Source of the DNA: Terrimonas ginsenosidimutans
GTDB lineage: Bacteria > Bacteroidota > Bacteroidia > Chitinophagales > Chitinophagaceae
Length of the DNA stretch: 64,000 bases
Direction of reading: 5' to 3'
Assembly: GCF_022012415.1 (NCBI RefSeq)
Contig: NZ_JAKLTR010000003.1
Location: forward strand, 434,001 to 498,000
Shown here: in pieces, positions 29,885 to 39,466 of the stretch
Layout of the letters: every line of letters starts with the position of its first letter
Numbering within the stretch: position 1 is the first letter of the stretch
Notes under the pieces: model-generated
Databases searched by the model: none
The model's input: the letters and a program-made list of their open reading frames with translations, nothing else
Told to the model about the DNA's origin: nothing
Translations under genes and position numbers: made by a program

Positions 29885-31705
29885 ATGATGAAGAATTTAT
29901 TTATCCTGTTGATCTGTTTTGTACCGCTGGGTCTGATGGCTCAGCCTGCGAGTTATTCTGTTGCCAATGCTCATTCGCATAACGACTATGAAAGCGAAGC
30001 TCCCTTCCGTATGGCGTGGGAGGAAGGATTTGGGTCGATAGAAGTGGATGTGTTCCTGGTAAATGGTGAGATCGTCGTAGCGCATGACAGCTCGCAGCTT
30101 TCCCGTGGATGGCTGTTGGATTCGCTTTACCTGAAGCCGCTTTCGGATCGCACGATCAGTAATAAAGGATATGTTTATGCAAACCAGGAAAGGACACTTC
30201 AGTTACTGATTGATTTAAAGACGCCCGCCGATCCTTTGCTGGATAAACTGGTGGAGAAACTGATGCAGTTTCCGGCTCTGGTAGCTAACCCTTCTTTACA
30301 GATCGTCATTACGGGCAGCCGGCCTGCACCTGAACTATATGCTTCTTACCCTCCGTGGATCATGTTCGATGGAGAATTGAAAAAAACTTATACTGAAGAT
30401 CAGTTGAAAAAGATCGTAATGCTGAGTGATAATTTCACTTCCTATTCAAAGTGGAATGGATTGGAACGAATGGTGGCAAAGGATCTGGAAGCAGTGCAGT
30501 CAGCAATTAGAAAAGCACACGCACTCAATAAGAAGGTTCGCTTTTGGAATGCTCCTGATATCCTGAACAGCTGGCAGAGCTTTATTGGACTTGGCGTTGA
30601 TTATATCAATACTGATCAGGTCAGGGGGCTTAGTAAGTTTCTTTCTCAGCTGGCAGATCGCACGTACACATCAAAAGAAAGTTATAAGCCGTATAGACCC
30701 ACCTACCGGAATGATGGCAAAGATAAGAAGGTAAAAAATATCATTTTGTTGATCGGAGATGGAACGGGTTTGCCACAATGGTATGCAGGATATACCACCA
30801 ACCATGGCGCCTTGAATGTGTTCAACATGCGATATGTTGGATTATCCAAGACTAGCTCTTACGATAATTATATTACTGATTCTGCTCCAGGAGCAACGAC
30901 CATTTCTTCGGGTGTAAAAACTAACAATAGGGCCGTTGGTGTTGATCATACAGGCAAGCCGCTTGTGCTGATCACGGACCTGGTGAGAAAGAAAAAAATG
31001 AAAACGGGCGTTGTAACCAGTGGTGATATCACGGATGCAACACCAGCGAGTTTTTATGGCCATCAGTCGGATAGAGGCAACAGCTCAGGTATGCTAAAAG
31101 ATCTGCTGGCTTCCAATGTTGATCTTATCATGGGCAAAGCTCCGGTTTCATTGAAGGATTCCCTTCTTAAAGCAGTAGAGACAAAGTTCAGTTTGGTGAG
31201 CTCGTTTGACAAGGTGAGTGGCGGCGCCGCCAAACCATGGATGCTTATTGATTCGATCGCTGGGCTTTACAGAATACAAGGACGCGGCGAATGGCTGCAA
31301 CATGCTTTCACAAAATCTATCAACGTATTGTCAGAGAATAAAGATGGATTCTTATTGATGCTTGAGGGCGCAAAGGTTGACCATGGCGGACACGCAAATA
31401 AACTTCCTTTTGTAGTAACCGAACTGATGGATTTTGACCAGGTGGTTGGTAAAGCAATGGAATTTGCAGATGCTAATGGAGAAACGCTGGTGGTGGTGAC
31501 CGCCGATCATGAAACGGGCGGTTTGACGCTTGTTGGCGGAGATTATAATAAAGGATATATCAGTGGCCAGTTCTCAACTGGTGGACATACGGCACTTCCT
31601 GTTCCCGTTTTTGCTTATGGGCCGCAATCGCATTTGTTCAGCGGTGTATATGAGAATACGGAGATCTTCCGGAAATTGTTAGCAGCGTTGAAAATCAAAG
31701 AGTGA
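29885..31705 (+). CDS. GDPD/PI-PLC-like phosphodiesterase fused to alkaline phosphatase
   Basis: I start at the Met-Met at 29885 (MMKNLFILLICFVPLGLMAQ, a signal peptide), giving 606 residues. Residues about 25-260 form a GDPD/PI-PLC-like barrel: NAHSHNDYE (His30, His32), IEVDV (Glu53, Asp55), VAHDSS (His67) and VDYINTDQV at the end. Residues about 285-606 form an alkaline phosphatase: metal ligand Asp292 in LLIGDGTG, nucleophile Ser333 in TDSAPGAT, then VDHGGHAN, TADHETGG and GGHTALPVPV. The two activities in one chain would cut a phosphodiester and then free phosphate from the product, in the periplasm or outside. It precedes SusCD pair 2, with repeat C in between. Confidence 0.9.
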   Translation: MMKNLFILLICFVPLGLMAQPASYSVANAHSHNDYESEAPFRMAWEEGFGSIEVDVFLVNGEIVVAHDSSQLSRGWLLDSLYLKPLSDRTISNKGYVYANQERTLQLLIDLKTPADPLLDKLVEKLMQFPALVANPSLQIVITGSRPAPELYASYPPWIMFDGELKKTYTEDQLKKIVMLSDNFTSYSKWNGLERMVAKDLEAVQSAIRKAHALNKKVRFWNAPDILNSWQSFIGLGVDYINTDQVRGLSKFLSQLADRTYTSKESYKPYRPTYRNDGKDKKVKNIILLIGDGTGLPQWYAGYTTNHGALNVFNMRYVGLSKTSSYDNYITDSAPGATTISSGVKTNNRAVGVDHTGKPLVLITDLVRKKKMKTGVVTSGDITDATPASFYGHQSDRGNSSGMLKDLLASNVDLIMGKAPVSLKDSLLKAVETKFSLVSSFDKVSGGAAKPWMLIDSIAGLYRIQGRGEWLQHAFTKSINVLSENKDGFLLMLEGAKVDHGGHANKLPFVVTELMDFDQVVGKAMEFADANGETLVVVTADHETGGLTLVGGDYNKGYISGQFSTGGHTALPVPVFAYGPQSHLFSGVYENTEIFRKLLAALKIKE

Positions 31706-31744
31706 TCTGAGTACTCACTATAAAAAGCACTTTCAAATATCTGA

Positions 31745-31980
31745 TTGGCATAAGTGGAACGCGGCGAACGCGGCGATACGCGGCGGACGCAACGAAAAGA
31801 GCAGCTATTGTATTTCGCCGCGCTCTCCGCGTATCGCCGCGCTCTCCGCGTATCGCCGCGCTCTCCGCGTATCGCCGCGCTCTCCGCGTATCGCCGCGCT
31901 CTCCGCGTATCGCCGCGCTCTCCGCGTATCGCCGCGCTCTCCGCGTATCGCCGCGTTCGCGGCGTTCCTCCTACGCCGGT
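31745..31980. repeat. long inverted repeat, family member C, expanded
   Basis: The ends match the family (left TTGGCATAAGTGGAACGCGG, right TTCCTCCTACGCCGG). The right arm is lengthened by tandem copies of a 19-base unit (31823-31955), so the arms are now unequal. It fills most of the gap between the phosphatase fusion gene and SusC 2. Confidence 0.88.
31823..31955. repeat. seven perfect 19-bp tandem copies inside repeat C
   Basis: The unit CTCTCCGCGTATCGCCGCG is repeated seven times with no mismatch, flanked by a partial copy on the left. Perfect identity says the expansion is recent. Because 19 is not a multiple of three, all frames repeat with a 19-residue period, which explains open but non-coding frames on both strands. 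Confidence 0.97.
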
Positions 31981-32124
31981 TGGATAAATAAGTATCTATC
32001 AATACTCCCAAAGTTCCATTCTGTTTAAGTTTTCTTAATCATTAGATCATCTTAGTATAAGAATCAGTTCACATTACAATTCCACCTTCGCGGCATCGAC
32101 AAACCAAATCAAACTGATTGAGAT

Positions 32125-35100
32125 ATGCATTATCCCAACTATCCTCGCTTTGCCCAGATTATCCTGACATTCTTATTCCTGACAATCTCCTGTATTGCGA
32201 TGGCTCAAAAGAACATCGCTGGTAAAGTATTGTCTCCGGATAATCAGCCCGTGTCCAGTGCTACTGTAGTAGTAAAAGGCACAGACAAAAGAACAATGAC
32301 CGCTGAAGACGGCTCCTTCACAATTTCCGCCAATGATGGTGATATCCTTGTGATATCAAGCGTTGGCTTTGGTACGCGTGAAATAAAAGCTGGTGAGTCA
32401 TCCAGCGTACAACTCACAGCAAATGTTCAGGATCTGAACGAAGTAGTTGTTACAGCACTCGGTATTAAAAAAGACAAGAAGAAACTGGGTTATGCGATCC
32501 AGGAAGTGAAAGGTGAAGACCTGACCGTTGCAAGGGAAACCAACGTTGTAAACCAGCTTGCAGGTAAAGTTGCTGGTGTAACAGTGGTGGGTAGTCCTTC
32601 CGGCATCGGCGGTTCTGCACGAGTTTCCATTCGTGGTGAGCGCTCAGTCGATATTAATAAGAACCAACCATTGTATGTGGTAGATGGTGTTCCCATCAGC
32701 AATGCAATCTCCGGCGGATCAGGCAGGGGGAACCTTGAAGTGGACTTTGGCAATGGCGCAAGCTTTCTTAACTCTGATGACATTGAAAGCATGAGCGTTC
32801 TAAAAGGTCCCGCTGCTGCTGCGTTATATGGCTCACGCGCCGCGAACGGCGTGATCCTCATCAAAACAAAAAGTGGTGGCAAAAAGAAAGGCATTGGTAT
32901 TGAAGTAAACAGCAACCTTACTTTTGAAACTGCCTTGAAACTTCCTGAATATCAAACAGTGTATGGTCAGGGTAATGGTAGTGGCGGAGACTTTGCCTTC
33001 GTGAATGGCGGCGGCGGCGGACTTGCCGACGGAACAGATGAAGGCTGGGGACCTTCTTTCAGAGGTCAGCTTTACCCGCAATTCAATAGCCCGCGCACGT
33101 TGAATGGTCAGCCTACACAGTTCTTTGGCGGCGATCTGAACACGCCGGGAACGGTGATCACTCCGACTGCCTGGACTCCTGATGTGGACAACCTGAAGAA
33201 CTTCCTTAATACAGGAAATACATTCACCAACAACGTTGCTCTCATTGGGGGCAATGATAAAGGTGATTTCCGTTTGAGTTACACCAATCTTGATCAGAAA
33301 GGAATGGTGCCAAACACGGACCTTAAAAGAAATACAGTTTCTGTATCCGGTGGTTATAATCTTACACCGAAATTGTCTGTCCGCACTTTTGTAAGCTATA
33401 TCAAAAGTGAAAGTGATAACCGCCCTTCGATCAGCTATGGTACAGAAAGCCTGATGTACCTGTTCAACTGCTGGTTGCCCGCTTCTGTAAGAGTAAGCGA
33501 TATGAAAAGACTCTGGCAGATGGGCCTCGATGGCTCGCGTCCATACAGCCTGGAAAATCAGCGTCAGTATAGCTGGAACTATAACTACCACGATAACCCT
33601 TACCTGACCGTTATGGAAAACACGAACGGACAGTATTATGATCGGATCGTTGGCAATGTTAACCTGAAATATGATTTTACCAATTGGCTGAGCCTGCAAT
33701 TGCGTACTGCAACAGACTGGAGCAATGAACGTCGTGAGTACAGACGGGCATTCAGCACGCAGCGTTTCCCTTTTGGTGAGTACCGTGAAGTGGGTATCGT
33801 GAATGAAGAGCGCAACTCCGACTTCCTTTTCTCATTCAATAAAAATATCAATCCGGATTTTGCGATCAATGCTACAGTTGGTGGCAACCAGATGCGCCAG
33901 ACTTCAAGATTCAATGAACAGGCAGCTGGCCAGTTGAACATTCCGGGTATCTATAGCCTGAACAACTCCCGTATAGCACTGGTCGCTCAGCAAACAAATA
34001 TTGCGAAACGTATCAATAGCCTGTATGGTTCAGCAGGTGTGTCATGGAAAAACAAACTGTTCCTGGATTTTACCGGTCGTAATGACTGGAGCAGTTCGCT
34101 TACAATCCCGGAAGATCTGAAAAGCCAGGGTGTTGAAAGCAACGGTTATTTCTATTCTTCCGTAGCGGCAAGCGCAGTGATGAGTGATATCGTTCGCCTT
34201 CCTTCGGTGTTCAGCTTCTGGAAGCTTCGTGCAAGTTTTGCGCAGGTGGGTAACGATACTGATCCTTTCTCTTTCCAGCAGACATATAACCGCAGCGAAC
34301 CTTTCAATTCTTCACAGATCTATGGCGAAACAAACAGCCTGGCGAATCTGAGCCTGAAGCCAGAGATCAGCTCTGCTTATGAATTTGGTACAGATATCCG
34401 CCTGTTGAATAACAGGATCGGTGTTGATATCACTTATTATCAAAGCCGCACAAAAAACCAGATCCTGAACCTTCCTCTCGATCCTACTTCGGGTTATGCT
34501 TCCCGTAAGATCAACGCGGGTATGATCAAGAACTATGGCGTGGAAGTAATGCTGAATGCTTCGATCATCAAACAAAGGAACTTTAGCTGGGATGCATTCA
34601 TCAACTTTTCTGCCAACAGAAGTGAAGTGTTGGAACTGAGCGACGGTCTTAATAACTATGTAATGGCTGGTATGAACAGCGTAAGTGTTGAAGCAAGAGT
34701 TGGTGAAAGAATGGGGAATCTCTACGGTATTGGCTTTGCACGTGTACAGAACACTGATCAGAACGCACCTTATTATGATGGTTCTGGCAAGTACGTTGGT
34801 CAAATGGTTTTCGCAGCAAACGGTCGCCCTGTTCCAACAACTAACCGTCAGCTCATGGGTAATTACAATCCTGATTGGCTGATGGGTGCTGGAAGTGCAC
34901 TGAGCTATAAAGGAATTCGTTTAAGCTTCCTGTTTGACATCCGCCAGGGTGGCGTGCTGAATTCACTCACGCAGACAGTTGGCCGCGAAGGTGGGATTAT
35001 TATGGAAACACTCGAAGGTCGTGCAGACGGGTATGATCTTACAAAACCAGGCAATGGTGTGATCGGTCAGGGTGTTGTCGCTGATGGCGCTGGCGGTTTT

Positions 35101-35433
35101 ACTCCGAATACAAAAAAGCTTACAGCAAGAGAATGGCATGGTGCATGGACGAACGGCCGTGGTATTGCCGAAGGTGTAATGTATGATGCTTCTTTTGTGA
35201 AGTTGCGCGAACTGCAGATCGGTTATACCATTCCGGACAAAGTGTTTGGTAAACTGCCGATCCGTGGCGCAACTATTTCCCTGGTAGGAAGAAACCTGTT
35301 CCTGTGGGATAAAGTGCCTCACGTGGATCCTGAAACAATGGGTTACTCAGGTGGAACAGCTGTTCCCGGCATTGAGAACATGAGCCTGCCAAGCTCACGC
35401 AGCTACGGTGTTAATCTTAGCTTCAAACTCTAA
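32125..35433 (+). CDS. SusC/RagA family TonB-linked outer-membrane protein (pair 2)
   Basis: This 1102-residue protein has a signal peptide (to about 28, SCIAMAQ), a carboxypeptidase-regulatory-like domain (about 29-102), a TonB-box-like stretch (LNEVVVTALGIKKDKK), a plug (about 118-255, with LYVVDGVPISN and GSRAANGVILIKTKSG) and a barrel ending YGVNLSFKL. It heads the phosphonate-type locus together with SusD 2 (23-base gap). The genes around it are phosphatases and phosphonate enzymes instead of glycosidases, so the imported ligand may be a phosphorus compound. It is longer than and only distantly related to SusC 1. Confidence 0.95.
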   Translation: MHYPNYPRFAQIILTFLFLTISCIAMAQKNIAGKVLSPDNQPVSSATVVVKGTDKRTMTAEDGSFTISANDGDILVISSVGFGTREIKAGESSSVQLTANVQDLNEVVVTALGIKKDKKKLGYAIQEVKGEDLTVARETNVVNQLAGKVAGVTVVGSPSGIGGSARVSIRGERSVDINKNQPLYVVDGVPISNAISGGSGRGNLEVDFGNGASFLNSDDIESMSVLKGPAAAALYGSRAANGVILIKTKSGGKKKGIGIEVNSNLTFETALKLPEYQTVYGQGNGSGGDFAFVNGGGGGLADGTDEGWGPSFRGQLYPQFNSPRTLNGQPTQFFGGDLNTPGTVITPTAWTPDVDNLKNFLNTGNTFTNNVALIGGNDKGDFRLSYTNLDQKGMVPNTDLKRNTVSVSGGYNLTPKLSVRTFVSYIKSESDNRPSISYGTESLMYLFNCWLPASVRVSDMKRLWQMGLDGSRPYSLENQRQYSWNYNYHDNPYLTVMENTNGQYYDRIVGNVNLKYDFTNWLSLQLRTATDWSNERREYRRAFSTQRFPFGEYREVGIVNEERNSDFLFSFNKNINPDFAINATVGGNQMRQTSRFNEQAAGQLNIPGIYSLNNSRIALVAQQTNIAKRINSLYGSAGVSWKNKLFLDFTGRNDWSSSLTIPEDLKSQGVESNGYFYSSVAASAVMSDIVRLPSVFSFWKLRASFAQVGNDTDPFSFQQTYNRSEPFNSSQIYGETNSLANLSLKPEISSAYEFGTDIRLLNNRIGVDITYYQSRTKNQILNLPLDPTSGYASRKINAGMIKNYGVEVMLNASIIKQRNFSWDAFINFSANRSEVLELSDGLNNYVMAGMNSVSVEARVGERMGNLYGIGFARVQNTDQNAPYYDGSGKYVGQMVFAANGRPVPTTNRQLMGNYNPDWLMGAGSALSYKGIRLSFLFDIRQGGVLNSLTQTVGREGGIIMETLEGRADGYDLTKPGNGVIGQGVVADGAGGFTPNTKKLTAREWHGAWTNGRGIAEGVMYDASFVKLRELQIGYTIPDKVFGKLPIRGATISLVGRNLFLWDKVPHVDPETMGYSGGTAVPGIENMSLPSSRSYGVNLSFKL

Positions 35434-35456
35434 CCCTCATCAAAAAAAGAAAAGAC

Positions 35457-36986
35457 ATGAAACTTCTGAAAATATTCCTGGCACCGGCGTTACTGCTTAC
35501 AACGCTGGCAAGCTGTACCAAAGATTTTGAAGACGTAAACGATAACAAGAACAACCCAACCGCTGTAACAGCAGATCTTCTCATCAGTGGTGTGATCAAA
35601 AATATGATGGACCGACAGGTGAATGAAGCCTGGGGTATTGGCAACATCGTTGCCCAGCATCATGCAAAGATCCAGTTTGTGAATGAAGACCGCTATAACT
35701 GGAATGAAAGAAACGATATCTGGAACGTGGTATATGATAATTACCGCAACCTTCAGAACATCTTTGTGATCACAAATAATGATGCATCAAACCCGTATTA
35801 CGGCGTTTCACTCATCCTGAAATCATGGATGTTTGCTCAACTGACGGATGCTTACGGAGACGTTCCTTATACAGAAGCTGGTAAAGGTAAAACAGAGGCG
35901 ATCTATCGACCTAAGTATGATAAGCAGGAAGATATATATAGTGGTATCCTTGCTGACCTGAAAAAAGCCAATGAATCGCTCGCAACTTCAGGAGCGAACC
36001 TGAGCGGGGATATCCTTTTCGGTGGAGGCCCTGCTGGTATCGCTAAATGGCGGAAACTTGCCAATTCGCTTCGCATCCGTTACATGATGCGTATCTCGAA
36101 AAAGAAAAATGTGAATGCTGATCTACAGGCGATCATCAGTAATCCATCCGCAAATCCTGTTTTTGAAGGGAATAGTGATAACGCAGAGCTGAAATACATG
36201 GCGGCTGCACCTTACCAGTGGCCGCTGTATGGCAACCGCGTTGGATCTTTTGATGAGTTCCGTGTGAGCAAAACGCTGGTTGATCGTCTTGCTGAATTGA
36301 ACGACACACGTATCAATGTATTCGCCAGGCCGAGCCAGCGCTCTGTTGCCGCGGGTACGCCGAAAATGGAAGGTATCCCTAATGGATTGAACGATGTGGA
36401 TGCGCTTGCTTATAACGGTGGTGTTCAGGGAGTATCCCGCGTGGGGTACACTTTCGCCTGCCTGGTTTGTAACGACAACAACCAACAGGCGCCGGTTCCA
36501 GACGCACCACGTGCTTTATGGATGACCTATGCGGAATTGCAGTTCCTGCTTGCGGAAGCAAGGGAAAAAGGAATGATCACAACGGGGGATGCTTCTACCT
36601 ACTATGCAAACGGGATCAACGCGAACTTCGCTTACTGGAAAGCTGTTGTGCCGGCATCCTATAACCTGAACATCGATATGCCTGCGGGATACCTGGCTCA
36701 GGCAAAAGTGGCGTATACCGGCACTGGTGATGAGAAACTCGCAAAGATCGCTTTGCAGAAATGGGTGTCTCTCTATTTCAATGGGCTTGAAGCGTGGTTT
36801 GACTGGCGCAGGACCAATATGCCGGCCATCATACCTGGCTCCGGCAATCTCAATGGTAACAAAGTTCCTGTAAGATATATTTATCCGTTGGCAGCTCAAT
36901 CACTGAACCCTGAGAATAGGGCAGAAGCGGTAAAGCGCCAGGGAGGAACAGATGATGTCAACACCAAAATGTGGTTGTTGCAGTAA
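35457..36986 (+). CDS. SusD/RagB family nutrient-binding lipoprotein (pair 2)
   Basis: This 509-residue lipoprotein has a lipobox LASC (Cys near 20), followed by TKDFEDVNDNKNNPTAV. SusD_2-type helices carry QLTDAYGDVPYTEA, IAKWRKLANSLRIRYMMR and the closing YFNGLEAWFDWRRTNMP. It partners SusC 2. A terminator lies 37 bases after its stop, so the downstream enzymes are probably expressed at a lower level or from their own promoter. Confidence 0.95.
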   Translation: MKLLKIFLAPALLLTTLASCTKDFEDVNDNKNNPTAVTADLLISGVIKNMMDRQVNEAWGIGNIVAQHHAKIQFVNEDRYNWNERNDIWNVVYDNYRNLQNIFVITNNDASNPYYGVSLILKSWMFAQLTDAYGDVPYTEAGKGKTEAIYRPKYDKQEDIYSGILADLKKANESLATSGANLSGDILFGGGPAGIAKWRKLANSLRIRYMMRISKKKNVNADLQAIISNPSANPVFEGNSDNAELKYMAAAPYQWPLYGNRVGSFDEFRVSKTLVDRLAELNDTRINVFARPSQRSVAAGTPKMEGIPNGLNDVDALAYNGGVQGVSRVGYTFACLVCNDNNQQAPVPDAPRALWMTYAELQFLLAEAREKGMITTGDASTYYANGINANFAYWKAVVPASYNLNIDMPAGYLAQAKVAYTGTGDEKLAKIALQKWVSLYFNGLEAWFDWRRTNMPAIIPGSGNLNGNKVPVRYIYPLAAQSLNPENRAEAVKRQGGTDDVNTKMWLLQ

Positions 36987-37022
36987 ACTCTCTTTTTTTG
37001 AAACAAGCAGTTAGTTAGATGC

Positions 37023-37053
37023 AGCGGGGCATGTCTATGCCCTGCTTCTTTTT
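37023..37053 (+). terminator. terminator/attenuator between SusD 2 and downstream enzymes
   Basis: Ten-base arms AGCGGGGCAT and ATGCCCTGCT (one G-T pair) with a GTCT loop are followed by TCTTTTT. It stands only 13 bases before the next ATG, so partial read-through is likely. Confidence 0.7.
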
Positions 37054-37065
37054 CAAAACAAGTGT

Positions 37066-38376
37066 ATGCGATTTTACCTGCCAGCTATTTTTTTACTGAT
37101 AAGCTTTAGTTCCCTCGCGCAGCAGCCTGTGCCGGGAAGTGTATTGCCTGCGTGGCAGAAGGGATACCTGGATATCCATCATATAAACACAGGCAGAGGG
37201 AATGCCGCATTCCTGATCCTCCCTGATGCGACCACCATGCTGATCGATGCCGGTGAATTATCTCCGCTCGATGAGCGCACCTTCACTCCGAGAAATGCTT
37301 CGATCAAACCTGATTCATCGCGTAAGCCTTATGAATGGATCGCGAATTATATCAAACAGGTTTCCCCTGCTGACCACCTTAATTACGCATTGATCACTCA
37401 CTTCCATGATGACCATTTCGGGGCATGGTATCCAACAGCTCCTGTATCTTCTTCAGGAAAATATATCCTTACAGGAATGACCGGCATAGGATCTATGATG
37501 AAGATCGATGAACTGATCGATCGTGGCTTCCCCTCATACAATTATCCCTATGATCTGAAAAGGTTTTCCGATAAATATGGCGGTGGTGAGATTGAGTTTG
37601 GACGTACGATGAAAAACTATTTTTCATGGCTCGATGAAGCCATGCATAACGGGATGAAAGCTTCTTCATTACGGGCCGGCAGTCACCGGCAATTGGTCCT
37701 ACGTAATCAGCCGGCTGCTTATCCATCTTTTTTTATACAGAATATAAAAAGCAATCAGTGGATCTGGAATGGTAAAGACAGCACTATCGTGGCCCATTTT
37801 CCGCCCATTGACAGTTCAAACAGAAAGACCTGGCCAGACGAAAACAGCCTGAGTCTTGCATTGACGGTTAATTATGGGCCGTTCACTTACTATACCGGTG
37901 GTGATAACCCCGGGAATGTTTTTCCGGGTGATAACCCTTTGCGCGATGTGGAGACACCCATAGCACGTGTAGTGGGAGAGGTGGATGTGGCTGTGACTGA
38001 TCATCACGGGAACCGCGATGCGGTAAATGAATATATGGTGAAAACACTGAAGCCTTCTGTCTGGATCGGACAAACATGGTCGTCAGATCATCCAGGGCAT
38101 GAAGTGCTCGCCCGGATGACCAATCAGCATATCTATAGTGGCCCACGCGATCTCTTCGCGACAAATATGCTGGAAGCTAACCGTCTCGTGATCGGTTCAT
38201 TGATCGATCATTCCTATAAAAGTCAGCAGGGACACGTACTCGTGCGTGTACTACCTGGTGGCGAGACTTACTATGTGATCGTCCTCGATGATACAACAAA
38301 CGATCTGCGGGTAAAGTCCAGCTTCGGTCCCTACAGATCAAAATCGAATAAACAACTTACTCATAAAGCTAAATAG
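37066..38376 (+). CDS. secreted metallo-beta-lactamase-fold hydrolase (ComEC-C-like)
   Basis: This 436-residue protein has a signal peptide (1-19, ending SSLAQ). The MBL metal motif HxHxDH appears as HFHDDH (112-117), after IHHINTGRGNAAFLIL and MLIDAGE, which is the ComEC C-terminal-like subtype. A later DHHGNRDAVNEY supplies a further histidine and WSSDHPGH closes the fold. Such proteins cut phosphodiesters, lactones or other esters. In this operon a phosphodiester or phosphonate-ester role is plausible but inferred. The next gene starts 1 base after its stop. Confidence 0.85.
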   Translation: MRFYLPAIFLLISFSSLAQQPVPGSVLPAWQKGYLDIHHINTGRGNAAFLILPDATTMLIDAGELSPLDERTFTPRNASIKPDSSRKPYEWIANYIKQVSPADHLNYALITHFHDDHFGAWYPTAPVSSSGKYILTGMTGIGSMMKIDELIDRGFPSYNYPYDLKRFSDKYGGGEIEFGRTMKNYFSWLDEAMHNGMKASSLRAGSHRQLVLRNQPAAYPSFFIQNIKSNQWIWNGKDSTIVAHFPPIDSSNRKTWPDENSLSLALTVNYGPFTYYTGGDNPGNVFPGDNPLRDVETPIARVVGEVDVAVTDHHGNRDAVNEYMVKTLKPSVWIGQTWSSDHPGHEVLARMTNQHIYSGPRDLFATNMLEANRLVIGSLIDHSYKSQQGHVLVRVLPGGETYYVIVLDDTTNDLRVKSSFGPYRSKSNKQLTHKAK

Positions 38377-38377
38377 T

Positions 38378-39460
38378 ATGAAAAGACTGTTACTTGGCCT
38401 TTCAACCATTTTAATTATTACTACTTCCTTTGCTCAATCAGGCAGATCGGAAAACATTGTTGTGGTGACGATGGACGGTCTTCGCTGGCAGGAAGTATTC
38501 GGAGGCGCAGACAGCCTGCTTACATTTGATACTGCTGCCAAATACAGCACTGATTACGTAAAGGAAAATTTCTGGGCTCCGACTGCTGATGAACGAAGAA
38601 AGAAACTACTGCCATTCTTCTGGTCAGAAATTGCTTCAAAGGGTGTTCTGCTTGGCAATCGGCAGTATGGTAACTATTTTAACAACGCGAACCCTTACTG
38701 GTTCTCCTATCCCGGTTACAATGAAATATTCACAGGATTTCCCGATACGTCTGTTAATTCAAACGATAAGATCCCTAACAGGAACGAAAATGTTTTTGAA
38801 TACCTGAATAAACTTCCCGAATACAAGGGCAAAGCTGTTGTTTTTGGTTCATGGGATGTTTACTCTTACATCTTTAATGCTCAGCGTTCCGGGTTGCTGG
38901 TGAACGATGGCTATCGCGAACTTCCCGGAAAACTCACCGCTGGTGAAGAGTTGTATAACAAGCTGCAACATGAAATGCCGAAGATCTTCCATCGTGGCGA
39001 ACGTGTGGATGTAGCAACGTTTCACCTGGCTTTTGAATACATGAAAGCGCATCGTCCAAAACTGATCTATTTCGGTTTGGGGGATACAGATGAATTTGCG
39101 CATGGCGGTATGTATGATTTCTATCTTGATGCAGCGCAGCATACAGATGATTGGATCCGTCAGCTTTGGCAATACATTCAATCAACACCAGGTTATAAAG
39201 ATAAAACGACCCTGCTCATCACTACGGATCATGGCAGAGGTCTCGCGAAAGATGGCAACTGGAAACATCATGGCCAACGTATTGCGGAGGCAAGTGAAAT
39301 GTGGTTTGCAGCTATCGGACCATCTGTGAAAAGGAAGGGCGAAAGTAAAGAGAAAGCCCAGGCTTATCAGGGGCAGATCGCAGCTACTATTGCGGCGCTA
39401 TTGGGTAAAGAGTTTAAACCGGCACACAAAACTCTTCCAGCACTTTCATTAGATAAATAA
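38378..39460 (+). CDS. secreted alkaline-phosphatase-superfamily hydrolase
   Basis: This 360-residue protein has a signal peptide (1-20, ending TSFAQ). VVVTMDGLRWQEVFGG holds the first metal ligand (Asp33); NEIFTGF carries the likely threonine nucleophile; FGLGDTDEFAHGG and TTDHGRG supply the other metal ligands. A threonine nucleophile is typical of phosphodiesterase, phosphonoacetate hydrolase and phosphonate-monoester members of the superfamily, whereas classical alkaline phosphatases use serine. That fits the phosphonate genes 6 bases downstream. The substrate is not known. Confidence 0.88.
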   Translation: MKRLLLGLSTILIITTSFAQSGRSENIVVVTMDGLRWQEVFGGADSLLTFDTAAKYSTDYVKENFWAPTADERRKKLLPFFWSEIASKGVLLGNRQYGNYFNNANPYWFSYPGYNEIFTGFPDTSVNSNDKIPNRNENVFEYLNKLPEYKGKAVVFGSWDVYSYIFNAQRSGLLVNDGYRELPGKLTAGEELYNKLQHEMPKIFHRGERVDVATFHLAFEYMKAHRPKLIYFGLGDTDEFAHGGMYDFYLDAAQHTDDWIRQLWQYIQSTPGYKDKTTLLITTDHGRGLAKDGNWKHHGQRIAEASEMWFAAIGPSVKRKGESKEKAQAYQGQIAATIAALLGKEFKPAHKTLPALSLDK

Positions 39461-39466
39461 TCATTT

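Noticed and set aside
31823-31955. CRISPR array
   Set aside because: The 19-bp copies are directly joined without spacers, and no cas gene is near.
31754-32011. Open frames on both strands over the 19-bp repeats
   Set aside because: The 19-residue periodic products arise from the tandem repeat, and the region is an inverted-repeat element; no gene is supported.
32833-33699. Minus-strand open frame of 288 residues
   Set aside because: It lies fully inside the SusC 2 gene, and its product has no known domain.
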